Under the pieces are notes generated by a model. It saw only the letters and a program-made list of their open reading frames with translations, did no database searches and had not been told where the DNA came from. 64,000 nt of DNA from a virus: positions 1 through 64,000 of IMG/VR virus record IMGVR_UViG_3300006753_004675. The stretch is one strand, 5' to 3'. The number at the start of each line of letters is the position of its first letter. The stretch's first letter is position 1. The position numbers were made by a program, and so were the translations under genes. Positions 8,704 through 16,606 of the stretch are shown one piece after another.

Positions 8704-10254
8704 ATGATAAGTGAAATAATTGAAGATGTCTTGACTGATGAAGCGGAGATTTTTTTACATGATCTTATAAGAGAATTTAGGGATCAACTGGGTGACCTTT
8801 TACGCAGCAGGGATGGAAGACAAAATTTTTATGATGTAGGATATCTTCCGGACTTCTCACCTGATACAGCAGATACAAGAGACGAGAAGTGGAAAATATC
8901 TGAGATTCCTAGTTGCTTACTTGATAGAAGAGTTGAGATAACCGGTCCAACAGATAGAAAAATGGTTATAAATGCATTAAATTCTGGTGCAAATGTTTTT
9001 ATGGCAGACTTCGAAGATTCACTTTCTCCAACGTGGGAAAATATCATAAATGGTCAGTTAAATTTGAAGGATGCTGTAAGAGAAACAATATCTTATGAAC
9101 ATCCAACAAAGGGAACATATAGACTTAATTCAGATCATGCTGTTTTATTTGTCCGCCCTAGAGGGCTTCATTTAAAAGAATCTCACTTTCTTGTAGACGG
9201 TAATCAAGTTCCAGCTTCACTTTTTGATTTTGGGCTATTTATGTTTCATAATGCTAAAATTCTTTTGGAAAGAAAAAGAGGTCCATTTTTCTATCTTCCT
9301 AAACTAGAACATCATTCTGAAGCTGGGTGGTGGAATGACGTATTTAACTGGACACAGGATAGACTAAATATTCCTAGAAAATCAATTAAGGCAACAGTTC
9401 TAATTGAAACTCTTCCTGCAGCATTTCAAATGGATGAGATTCTTTATGAGCTTAAAGATCACTCTGCGGGTCTTAACTGTGGAAGATGGGATTATATTTT
9501 TAGCTTCATAAAAACAGTTAGAAATCATAACGAAAGAATCTTTCCTGATAGAGATCAGGTCACCATGACGTCTCACTGTATGAAATCTTATTCTGAGCTT
9601 TTAGTTCATACATGTCACAAAAGGGGTGCACATGCTATGGGAGGAATGGCTGCGCAGATTCCAATTAAAAACGATGAAGATGGAAATAGTGCAGCTATCA
9701 AAAAGGTTAGAGAGGACAAACTTAGGGAAGTTCTCTTAGGGCATGATGGAACATGGGTCGCTCACCCAGGACTAATACAGGTGGCAAAGGAAATTTTTGA
9801 TTCGTATATGCCAAATTCAAATCAGATAAATAATTCAAAAGGACACAAGGCCTCTAGGGAAGATCTGCTTAGGGTGCCATTAGGATCTATATCTGAGAAA
9901 GGTTTGTATCATAACCTAAGTGTTGGGATTCAATATATTGAATCTTGGCTAAGAGGAAATGGATGTGTTCCTCTTTATAATTTAATGGAAGATGCAGCTA
10001 CAGCAGAGATTTCAAGAACACAGGTGTGGCAATGGAGAAAACATAATTGCTCTGTAGAGTCTGGTGAGATAATAGATGTACACATGATCAATAGAAAGAT
10101 TTCAGAAGTCCTCGAGAACATAGAGAGAGAAGTTGGATCAGATAGATTTAATAGCGGAAAATTTGATGAATCTGTGAGTTTATTTAGAGAAATGGTATTT
10201 TTAGATGAATTACCTAAATTTTTAACAATAGATGCTTATGAACATATAAGGTGA
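8704..10254 (+). CDS. aceB: Malate synthase A (glyoxylate shunt)
   Basis: Condenses glyoxylate with acetyl-CoA to malate. Family signatures appear in order: MADFEDS (100-106), RPRG with Arg151, IETLPAAFQMDEILYEL with Glu235, and GLNCGRWDYIFS with Asp263 for Mg/glyoxylate binding. The C-terminal block NLMEDAATAEISRTQVWQW carries the expected catalytic aspartate (Asp430). At 516 residues it is near the 533 of E. coli AceB and looks intact. The next gene encodes isocitrate lyase, so together they form a complete shunt. The base composition is like that of the neighbours, so any transfer is not recent. Confidence 0.95.
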   Translation: MISEIIEDVLTDEAEIFLHDLIREFRDQLGDLLRSRDGRQNFYDVGYLPDFSPDTADTRDEKWKISEIPSCLLDRRVEITGPTDRKMVINALNSGANVFMADFEDSLSPTWENIINGQLNLKDAVRETISYEHPTKGTYRLNSDHAVLFVRPRGLHLKESHFLVDGNQVPASLFDFGLFMFHNAKILLERKRGPFFYLPKLEHHSEAGWWNDVFNWTQDRLNIPRKSIKATVLIETLPAAFQMDEILYELKDHSAGLNCGRWDYIFSFIKTVRNHNERIFPDRDQVTMTSHCMKSYSELLVHTCHKRGAHAMGGMAAQIPIKNDEDGNSAAIKKVREDKLREVLLGHDGTWVAHPGLIQVAKEIFDSYMPNSNQINNSKGHKASREDLLRVPLGSISEKGLYHNLSVGIQYIESWLRGNGCVPLYNLMEDAATAEISRTQVWQWRKHNCSVESGEIIDVHMINRKISEVLENIEREVGSDRFNSGKFDESVSLFREMVFLDELPKFLTIDAYEHIR

Positions 10255-10263
10255 GAAACTTTA

Positions 10264-11493
10264 ATGATGAATGATAAGAAAAACACAATAAGAACGTGGA
10301 GTCAGTCAGATGTCGATAAGCTTAGGGGTAGAGTAAGAATAGAGTACTCTTTGGCAAAGGAGGGATCAGAAAAATTATGGGATCTTTTGCTTTCGAAAGA
10401 AAGTGTTTCTGCATTAGGAGCGCTGACTGGTAACCAGGCTGTTCAACAAGTTCGAGCTGGGCTTAAGGCTATTTATCTTTCTGGGTGGCAGGTCGCAGCA
10501 GATGCTAATCTGTCGGGTCATATGTATCCAGATCAGAGTTTATATCCTGCCAATAGTGTTCCAAGCGTGGTAAAGAGAATCAATCAGGCTCTTCAAAGGG
10601 CTGATCAGATTGAAAGCGTTGAAGGAGTTAGAAGCTGTGATTGGATGGTTCCAATTATAGCTGACGCAGAGGCTGGATTTGGAGGTCACTTAAACGCATA
10701 TGAGTTAATGAAAGCAATGATAGAGTCAGGTGCCGCCGGAGTTCATTTTGAGGATCAGCTAAGCTCTGAAAAAAAGTGCGGCCATCTTGGAGGAAAAGTT
10801 CTTGTTCCGACATCTCAATTTATTAAAACTTTAAAAGCTGCCAGGCTCGCATCTGATGTCATGGGTGTTTCTACAGTGCTTATAGCTAGAACTGATGCAA
10901 ATAGTGCTAAGCTTATGACATCTGATATAGACCCATATGATCATCAATTTATGTCAGGAGAAAGAACACGAGAGGGTTTCTATAGAATTACTGGCGGAAT
11001 AGATCAGGCTATATCTAGAGGTCTAGCATACGCTCCGTATGCTGATCTTCTTTGGTGTGAAACTTCCACACCAGATCTTGATGAAGCTAGAAAGTTTGCT
11101 AATGCTATTCATGAAAAATATCCTGGAAAACTACTTGCATATAATTGCTCTCCATCGTTTAACTGGAGAAAGAATCTTGACGAAGTTACTATATCAATAT
11201 TTCAAGATGAGTTGAATAAGATGGGATATAAGTTTCAATTTGTAACACTCGCAGGGTTTCATTCCCTTAATCACTCTATGTTTGAATTATCTAGAAAATA
11301 TAAGGATTATGCGATGAGTGCATATGTAGAGCTCCAAGATAATGAGATGATGTCTGAGCACTTTGGGTATACAGCAACAAAGCACCAGAGAGAGGTTGGA
11401 ACAGGATACTTTGATGCAGTTAGAGAGATAATTAGTGAAGGTGAATCTTCTACTTTAGCTTTAAACGAATCCACAGAAGAAGATCAGTTTTAA
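10264..11493 (+). CDS. aceA: Isocitrate lyase (glyoxylate shunt)
   Basis: Cleaves isocitrate to succinate and glyoxylate. The catalytic signature KKCGH is at 170-174 with the active Cys172. SGWQVA (73-78), [10 protein letters not shown] (132-141), ARTDAN (209-213) and NCSPSFNW also match AceA. Length 409 is slightly below E. coli AceA (434), with no missing core motif. It lies 9 bases after malate synthase, so glyoxylate made here would be used by the upstream enzyme. A palindrome at 11513-11534 ends the pair. No regulatory kinase/phosphatase (aceK) is present. Confidence 0.96.
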   Translation: MMNDKKNTIRTWSQSDVDKLRGRVRIEYSLAKEGSEKLWDLLLSKESVSALGALTGNQAVQQVRAGLKAIYLSGWQVAADANLSGHMYPDQSLYPANSVPSVVKRINQALQRADQIESVEGVRSCDWMVPIIADAEAGFGGHLNAYELMKAMIESGAAGVHFEDQLSSEKKCGHLGGKVLVPTSQFIKTLKAARLASDVMGVSTVLIARTDANSAKLMTSDIDPYDHQFMSGERTREGFYRITGGIDQAISRGLAYAPYADLLWCETSTPDLDEARKFANAIHEKYPGKLLAYNCSPSFNWRKNLDEVTISIFQDELNKMGYKFQFVTLAGFHSLNHSMFELSRKYKDYAMSAYVELQDNEMMSEHFGYTATKHQREVGTGYFDAVREIISEGESSTLALNESTEEDQF

Positions 11494-11512
11494 TCTTTAG
11501 AAATTTTACAAT

Positions 11513-11534
11513 CCTTATTATAGTTATAATAAGG
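11513..11534 (+). promoter_or_regulatory. Perfect 10-bp inverted repeat downstream of aceA
   Basis: CCTTATTATA and TATAATAAGG face each other around GT. It is AT-rich with no T-run, so it is a poor intrinsic terminator; an operator, an mRNA-stabilising hairpin or an embedded -10 (TATAAT at 11525) are alternatives. Confidence 0.45.
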
Positions 11535-11586
11535 GGACTATAGCATACTTAGGGCATTTAAACAGCAGCTAAGAAAAATAAAGATC

Positions 11587-11904
11587 GTGCATCTTTTATC
11601 GGGAATTCTAATAATGAATCTCATAGATGCCGTAGCAACAGCAATTTGGGTGTCGACTGGTATAGCTAGTGAGATCAACCCGCTTATGGCTAGCCTTTTA
11701 GGGGTGGGGTCTTCATTCTTTATCATAGCTAAGCTAACGATTGTTTCACTGTGCGTTCTTTTAATATGGAGACTTAAAATGGCTAAGACAGCTAAGCTTT
11801 TTGTTCTGCCAGTCTTTATGGCTTATCTTTGTGTTGTTGCTATTCATATGTCAATTGGATTTGATTTATTTAAAAGCGAAATACCTATTATTGAAGGAAG
11901 ATAG
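11587..11904 (+). CDS. Small membrane protein, DUF5658-like
   Basis: About 105 residues with three predicted membrane segments (residues 2-20, 34-60, 67-90). The pattern NLIDAVATAIWVSTG followed by EINPLMASLLG and a later AKLTIV is typical of DUF5658 membrane proteins, whose role is unknown. The GTG start lacks a clear ribosome site. A strong AAGGGG lies further upstream (11531-11536) with an open in-frame stretch after it, so translation may begin earlier from a rare codon. Confidence 0.6.
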   Translation: MHLLSGILIMNLIDAVATAIWVSTGIASEINPLMASLLGVGSSFFIIAKLTIVSLCVLLIWRLKMAKTAKLFVLPVFMAYLCVVAIHMSIGFDLFKSEIPIIEGR

Positions 11905-11908
11905 TAAT

Positions 11909-12295
11909 ATGATAGAGATGGACATTCTATTTTTAATTTCATTTTTATGTATTTTTTCGTGCATCTTTTTTACAATGGGAAGATTTATCGAAAAGCCTCG
12001 CGCGATCAAAGATAGCAAGACAGATATAAAAGAATTGTCAATTATTAAGAGTAATTCAATAGATGTAGATTTTGTAGATGTAGAGTATGAGGAAATTTAT
12101 CCTGATGGGGTTGTTAATTTTCAAGAATTTAAGAAAAATAAACAAAAAGAAAAGAACGATGCAATTGATTCAGTAATCGGTTACGAGTGGATGTATTCTA
12201 AAAGAGATGAAACATACGTGAAAGTTCCTAGAGACATAGCGGACTTTATCAAGTACATCAAGGAAAATATAAATAATGAAAGACGTAACGGATGA
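11909..12295 (+). CDS. Single-pass membrane protein of unknown function
   Basis: 128 residues: an N-terminal hydrophobic segment (about 5-25, ILFLISFLCIFSCIFF) then a charged cytoplasmic domain rich in Asp, Glu and Lys. The segment YEWMYSKRDETYVKVPRDIADFIKYIKE is well ordered but matches no family I know. ATG 11909 is chosen because it follows directly on the previous stop. It overlaps the next small membrane protein by 20 bases, so the three small membrane genes are likely one unit. Confidence 0.6.
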   Translation: MIEMDILFLISFLCIFSCIFFTMGRFIEKPRAIKDSKTDIKELSIIKSNSIDVDFVDVEYEEIYPDGVVNFQEFKKNKQKEKNDAIDSVIGYEWMYSKRDETYVKVPRDIADFIKYIKENINNERRNG

Positions 12296-12563
12296 TCATT
12301 CTAGCGAACGTGTACAGCGGTTTTTGATAGGTTCATTATGTAAGGTCTTAATGGTCGCTATTGTTTGTTATAGCGTATCATATGTTATTCTTAATAAAAA
12401 GATAGATCCACTAACCATAGAGTCATGTCAGTCTGCGTGTTTGTTTTCTATAGAGATTAAAAATGGAATGCTTGATTTTGGTGTAGTTAGAGAGGTCACA
12501 CCAAATAGTTGTGTTTGCGGAGTTGAAAAATATGAAGATCTCTGGTTTAGAGACCTAAGATAG
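12276..12563 (+). CDS. Small membrane protein with cysteine-rich outer part
   Basis: 95 residues. One membrane segment lies near 17-38 (LIGSLCKVLMVAIVCYSVSY), followed by a polar part with four cysteines (ESCQSACLF and NSCVCG) that could form disulfides outside the inner membrane. No family recognised. It is the third of a run of overlapping membrane genes after the glyoxylate genes. Confidence 0.55.
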   Translation: MKDVTDDHSSERVQRFLIGSLCKVLMVAIVCYSVSYVILNKKIDPLTIESCQSACLFSIEIKNGMLDFGVVREVTPNSCVCGVEKYEDLWFRDLR

Positions 12564-12567
12564 ACGA

Positions 12568-12596
12568 ATGTAAATTTCATTTTTACAATGTATCCT
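12568..12596 (+). promoter_or_regulatory. Phage promoter, GTGTAAA class (ATGTAAA / TATCCT)
   Basis: ATGTAAA at 12568-12574, 16 bases, then TATCCT at 12591-12596, the same geometry as the GTGTAAA-N16-TATAAT sites at 20008, 48295 and 58296. It lies 18 bases before the start of the glycosylase gene. Confidence 0.5.
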
Positions 12597-12614
12597 TATT
12601 AAAATGGAGGATAG

Positions 12615-13040
12615 ATGAAATGGTCGCCGCCGAGATCACCGTTTAATTTAATTCAAGAGCATCTATGGCAAGATCCATGGAAAATATTTGTCGCGTGTAT
12701 ATTTTGCAATCTTACTAGAAGGGTAGATGCAGAACCGTATATGTGGAAATTTTTTGAGAAATATCCAGATCCAGTATCTGCATCAAGTGCAGATCCTAGT
12801 GAAATAAGAGATATGATAAAGCCGTTAGGGCTATCAGAAAGACGATCTAAGTCTCTTATTAGAATGTCTGATGATTACATCAATAAGGATTGGAGATATA
12901 GTCCAGATGTTCTCTATGGGATCGGAAAGTATGGATCTGATGCCTATAGGATATTCTGCTTGGGAGAGTGGAGATCTGTTATGCCGTCTGATCATGCACT
13001 TAATGATTATCACGAATTTCTTAAGCGGGTGTTTTATTAG
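12615..13040 (+). CDS. MBD4-like DNA glycosylase (HhH-GPD fold)
   Basis: Predicted to remove thymine or uracil from G mismatches. The whole 141 residues resemble the catalytic domain of animal MBD4: LIQEHLWQDPWKIFVACIF (12-30), LWKF-like MWKFFEKYPDP, IKPLGLSERRSKSL (69-81), helix-hairpin-helix LYGIGKYGSDAYRIF (100-114) and PSDHALNDYHEFL with the probable catalytic Asp126. There are no iron-sulfur cysteines as in endonuclease III. It is just the glycosylase domain, with no methyl-CpG-binding part. It has its own promoter of the phage class. Confidence 0.82.
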   Translation: MKWSPPRSPFNLIQEHLWQDPWKIFVACIFCNLTRRVDAEPYMWKFFEKYPDPVSASSADPSEIRDMIKPLGLSERRSKSLIRMSDDYINKDWRYSPDVLYGIGKYGSDAYRIFCLGEWRSVMPSDHALNDYHEFLKRVFY

Positions 13041-13085
13041 CTTGATAATGTGTGCAGCTCTTAATAAATATAAGATGAGTATCAT

Positions 13086-13931
13086 ATGATTATCACAAAA
13101 AGAGCACTTAGATCTCTTATATCAGATATTGTATTGAGAGAATCCAAATATTTTGGAATGTCTATTTCAGACGTGCTATCATTTTTAGAAGGGTTTAGAG
13201 ATAATACGTGGATTTTTTTCGATACAGAGACATTAGGGTTTAATCCAAAATATCAACAATTAACTGAAATAGGAGCTGTTGCTGTAAGCCCGGGAAATTG
13301 GAATACTGATCCTAAAATTCTTGGAACATTTAATGAGAAGGTAAAGCTGGAGCCTAAAAGTATTGAAAGACTATCCAAACATAAAGAGATGCCTCCTGAA
13401 GAGATAAAAGCTCGCCGCGGGAGGATGACTGCTCCTGAGATTCTTTCAATGACTCGCTATGGAGAAAGAGGGCGTGAGTATTTTGAAGAGCAGGATGTGA
13501 TCGATGGATTCTTAGATTTCGTGGATTCATTTTCAAATCCCGTACTGGTGGCACAAAATGCATCGTTCGATATGAAGTTTGTAGCTGTTAGATCGGATAG
13601 ACAACCAGATAGATATCCAGTAATAGATACTATGAGAATAATGCAATTATTTTTAATACCTCTTCTTAGAACACTAAAAGATCAGCATGATGATCAGTCT
13701 GCAAGAGAGTTTTTAGAAAAGATTAAAAAGGGAAAATATTATTCTGCCTCTATGGGTGTCGTATCGTCTGCCTATGGAATATCTACGGATGAGTGGCACA
13801 ATGCTCTTGCAGATGTAAAGATGCTAATGAAATTATTGAGTCATGTTGTTAGAACATTGAGAGAAAATCCTGATATTGATATTAGAGATGAACATGCACG
13901 GGCTGCCTCTAGGCAAAAACGCAGGCGATGA
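13086..13931 (+). CDS. DEDDh 3'-5' exonuclease with N-terminal delivery-like segment
   Basis: DnaQ-type exonuclease. Active-site residues: FDTET with Asp46 and Glu48, NASFD with Asp162, and HNALADV with His238 and Asp243. It could proofread for the DnaE-type polymerase at 20052, or degrade DNA on its own. The first 20 residues (ALRSLISDIVLRES) form a basic amphipathic segment ending in L-R-E, like several virion-type proteins here, which may mark it as a packaged enzyme. The C-terminus is basic (ASRQKRRR). It begins 45 bases after the glycosylase. Confidence 0.85.
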   Translation: MIITKRALRSLISDIVLRESKYFGMSISDVLSFLEGFRDNTWIFFDTETLGFNPKYQQLTEIGAVAVSPGNWNTDPKILGTFNEKVKLEPKSIERLSKHKEMPPEEIKARRGRMTAPEILSMTRYGERGREYFEEQDVIDGFLDFVDSFSNPVLVAQNASFDMKFVAVRSDRQPDRYPVIDTMRIMQLFLIPLLRTLKDQHDDQSAREFLEKIKKGKYYSASMGVVSSAYGISTDEWHNALADVKMLMKLLSHVVRTLRENPDIDIRDEHARAASRQKRRR

Positions 13932-14591
13932 CTAGCCGTCGAATTTTTGTAATCTTGCTATGCCGTTTGAAACTGTAACATACGTTTGGTGTGTAACCCA
14001 ATCTCCTGCGTTGATGTATGTCTTTATTTCTTGATCCTCGTTGATCCATATAATAGCTTCGGGTATGTGTGTGTGTCCCATAATAAAAACGTCAATCTTA
14101 GGGTGATGTCGTAAAATGTGGATGATGCTTCTTAGTTGGTGTTTTTTAATTTGCTTTTCTGTCCACCATGTCGTGAGATCAAAGTTAAATGTGAATTCCA
14201 GAATGCTCTGTATCACAGAGAGAATTTTAACAAATATTCTATTATGAAGAACACCTCTATCATATTCATCACCATGTTCGATTCTAAACTTTCTATCACC
14301 GTCTTCAAAATCATATCTTTTTAAAAACGTTACATTGAAGAATTTTTTTCCAACAAGCCCGACAAGGCTTTCATCATGGTTTCCTACAACGTAGATGATA
14401 TTCTTATCTACATCAATTGCATCAATAATCTCCATACATCTTTCTGTAAAGACGGGAATTTTTATGAAATCAATAATATCTCCAGCCAAAATGAGCTCAT
14501 CATAAGACTCAGATTTTAGAAATTTTAATAGATCGTTTGATTTATAAAACTTACTACCAATATGCGTGTCAGATATTATGACTCTCTTCAT
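13932..14591 (-). CDS. Calcineurin-like metallophosphoesterase
   Basis: One of only two genes on the minus strand. Dinuclear metal motifs: SDTH (7-10), GDIID (37-41), GNHD (70-73), HGDEYD (106-111) and GHTH near 172. The motif order and the central insert (about 112-155) resemble UDP-2,3-diacylglucosamine pyrophosphatase (LpxH) and related phosphoesterases, but the substrate is unknown. The stop abuts the stop of the exonuclease gene, making a convergent pair with no room for a terminator. Transcription must start in the divergent gap 14592-14709; AGGA lies before the ATG. Confidence 0.82.
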   Translation of the reverse strand: MKRVIISDTHIGSKFYKSNDLLKFLKSESYDELILAGDIIDFIKIPVFTERCMEIIDAIDVDKNIIYVVGNHDESLVGLVGKKFFNVTFLKRYDFEDGDRKFRIEHGDEYDRGVLHNRIFVKILSVIQSILEFTFNFDLTTWWTEKQIKKHQLRSIIHILRHHPKIDVFIMGHTHIPEAIIWINEDQEIKTYINAGDWVTHQTYVTVSNGIARLQKFDG

Positions 14592-14680
14592 TGAACATTT
14601 CTTCCTATATTATTATATTTTATATAGACAGGATGTTTTCCTGGTTTTAATAATAGGAATACAGCTTAGGATCTATTGTT

Positions 14681-14686
14681 TATAAT
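14681..14686 (+). promoter_or_regulatory. Possible -10 element in the divergent gap
   Basis: TATAAT stands in the only divergent intergenic region of this part (14592-14709), 23 bases before ATG 14710. No convincing -35 or GTGTAAA box precedes it, so the promoter call is weak. Confidence 0.3.
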
Positions 14687-14709
14687 CAAGTGTAGATGTT
14701 GGAGAATAT

Positions 14710-14934
14710 ATGAAATCTTATAAACTATCAGATGAAGTCATTGCTCAAATTGCAAAACTAGTCCAGCTAGCAATAATAACTGGAACAGATGTCGTTGACA
14801 ACCTCAGAACGATTAGAGTAACAGAGTCAGAAAATAATAGTCAAAACTTAGCTTTGACACCCGAGTATAGAGAGGTTGGAGAAAATCAACTTCAAGGTCT
14901 TTTAGAAAAAGCTGAGAATCTAGGAAAAAAATAG
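14710..14934 (+). CDS. Small conserved-looking phage protein, unknown
   Basis: 74 residues, mainly helical: an amphipathic helix (KLSDEVIAQIAKLVQLAIITG), a short strand (NLRTIRVTES) and a C-terminal helix (ENQLQGLLEKAENLGKK). A good Shine-Dalgarno GGAG precedes it. It starts a run with the dUTPase-like genes, 1 base before the next start. No function recognised. Confidence 0.6.
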   Translation: MKSYKLSDEVIAQIAKLVQLAIITGTDVVDNLRTIRVTESENNSQNLALTPEYREVGENQLQGLLEKAENLGKK

Positions 14935-14935
14935 A

Positions 14936-15400
14936 ATGGGAATCGCTGTCAAGGGAGAATCATTTATTAAAAACAGTGCTGTCGAAGAAGATAATAAATC
15001 TTTTTCTGGCTCCAGTGAAGAAGATAATGAAGACAGTCTAAGACATATGTTTGAGTTAAGAGAGTCATTTATGAATTCGCTTATTGAAAAATATCCGAAT
15101 GATAACCTGGAATGGCCGGTTGATCTATCAAATAAAAATAGTCAGCAATATTGCAGAGATATAGCTCTAAGAGGCGTTGAAGAGATGTTTGAGGCTCTTC
15201 AGCATCTTAAAAACTGGAAACCCCATAGATCAACAGAAAATATTGAATTTGACAAAGATGAGTTTTTAGAAGAAATTGTTGATGCATTTAATTACTTTTT
15301 CTCTCTTATAATTCTTGCAGGATTTAATTCAACTGATCTTTATGAATCATATCTTAAAAAGGATGAAGTTATTCATGAAAGACTTAGGAACGGATATTAA
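14936..15400 (+). CDS. All-alpha NTP pyrophosphatase, dimeric dUTPase/MazG-like
   Basis: Likely hydrolyses dUTP or another dNTP. Metal-binding helices of the family can be seen: ALRGVEEMFEALQHLKNWK (about 77-95) and DEFLEEIVDAFNYFFSLIILAG (about 103-124), the E-x-x-E and E-x-x-D pairs of dimeric dUTPases. The C-terminal YLKKDEVIHERLRNGY is typical of the family. The first 40 residues are acidic and low in complexity. It would limit uracil entry into DNA, in step with the ThyX-like enzyme and the dCMP deaminase nearby. It overlaps the next gene. Confidence 0.75.
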   Translation: MGIAVKGESFIKNSAVEEDNKSFSGSSEEDNEDSLRHMFELRESFMNSLIEKYPNDNLEWPVDLSNKNSQQYCRDIALRGVEEMFEALQHLKNWKPHRSTENIEFDKDEFLEEIVDAFNYFFSLIILAGFNSTDLYESYLKKDEVIHERLRNGY

Positions 15401-15641
15401 GCCAGGCTCCTTTTTTCATAAGGAATCTGATAAAGCTTTTACATTTGATTCTATTAAAGCGCTAATCGAGATCATAGAGTCTTTGAACTTTGACAGTCAT
15501 AGCGGAATAATAAGATTATCCATTTCATCTGGGTATATGGTTTTCAGTAACTGCGATACAGCGTCATTAATAGAGTCAATTAAAAATTATAATAAAAATC
15601 AGCAAAGTGATGTTACAATTATTCATGATAAGAATAAATAA
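15375..15641 (+). CDS. Small protein of unknown function
   Basis: 88 residues from ATG 15375 (an earlier ATG at 15315 would overlap the dUTPase-like gene heavily). A mixed alpha/beta pattern (FDSIKALIEIIESLNFD, then GIIRLSISSGYMVFSN). No family recognised. Its stop overlaps the start of the next gene by one base, so it belongs to the nucleotide-metabolism run. Confidence 0.5.
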   Translation: MKDLGTDIKPGSFFHKESDKAFTFDSIKALIEIIESLNFDSHSGIIRLSISSGYMVFSNCDTASLIESIKNYNKNQQSDVTIIHDKNK

Positions 15642-16576
15642 TGAATTTTGATTTAAAGAGATTATTTGAAAGGCAACAAGATTTTAACAAAATATTTTAT
15701 GATAGTAGTCTTTCTATAGAAGAAAAAGAAGAGATAACAAAATCTTTATCATTGGCCCTGCATTCTGAGGTTAGCGATCTTATTTCTGGAATTAACTTTA
15801 AAGATCATAGAAATATTAAAAAGGAAGTAGACTTAAATAAAATAACATATGAATCAGTTGACGCCTTCAGGTATCTTCTTGCAATTCTGAATTTATGGGA
15901 TATTTCAAGTGAGACGTTTATGAGTGCATTCGAGGATAAGGATTTGTTTTTACACGCCAGACATAAATCAACACAAAATAAGTGGAATGGTCAGCCAGTT
16001 ATTATTTTTGACCTAGATGATGTAATTTCAGAGTTTAGATCAGGCTTTATTGACTGGCTAGATGAAAAATATGGTATCAAGGCTGATAAAAATTCATCTG
16101 AATATTATACAACGACTGAAGTTAAAAATGCAGGATATAATCCTGAAGAAGTATTTTTAAGATTTATTGATCATAGAGGGCTTAGAGACATTGAAGCTAA
16201 TAAAGAAATGATAAAGCTAATTAACTCTCTTTCAAATGATGGATTTTGGATTCAAATTTTAACTGCTAGACCTGATGAAAATCCCATTTGTAGGTATGAT
16301 ACATATTTCTGGCTTGAAAAGTTGCAAGTGAATTATCACAGACTTGACTTTAGCGCCGAAAAGTATAGGTGGTTAACTCAGTCTGAATATTTTGATTCTG
16401 GATCAGTTGTATGTGCTGTTGATGATTCTCCAAAGCATGCAGGAGAATATGCCAAGCATGGAATTCCTGTTTTACTTCCGAAGCTTTCTTATAATTCAGA
16501 AGTGTGGAATATAGAAAATATTCATGTATATGAAGATCCTAAAAATTTAAATGATATGATAAAAACACTTGTATAG
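15641..16576 (+). CDS. dUTPase/MazG-like domain fused to a HAD-like phosphatase
   Basis: Two domains. Residues 1-115 are helical and resemble the previous dUTPase-like protein (LSLALHSEVSDLISGINFK and YESVDAFRYLLAILNLW hold the acidic pairs). From about residue 123 a HAD-type domain begins with IIFDLDDVISEF (motif I, DxD), then ILTARPDENP (motif II) and VCAVDDSPKHAGEYAKHG (motif IV), like phage and bacterial 5'-nucleotidases. A dNTP to dNMP to nucleoside route within one chain is an inference. I do not know this fusion from well-studied phages. Confidence 0.72.
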   Translation: MNFDLKRLFERQQDFNKIFYDSSLSIEEKEEITKSLSLALHSEVSDLISGINFKDHRNIKKEVDLNKITYESVDAFRYLLAILNLWDISSETFMSAFEDKDLFLHARHKSTQNKWNGQPVIIFDLDDVISEFRSGFIDWLDEKYGIKADKNSSEYYTTTEVKNAGYNPEEVFLRFIDHRGLRDIEANKEMIKLINSLSNDGFWIQILTARPDENPICRYDTYFWLEKLQVNYHRLDFSAEKYRWLTQSEYFDSGSVVCAVDDSPKHAGEYAKHGIPVLLPKLSYNSEVWNIENIHVYEDPKNLNDMIKTLV

Positions 16577-16606
16577 CTTGGTATAATATAGAAATAAGGA
16601 GAAAAA

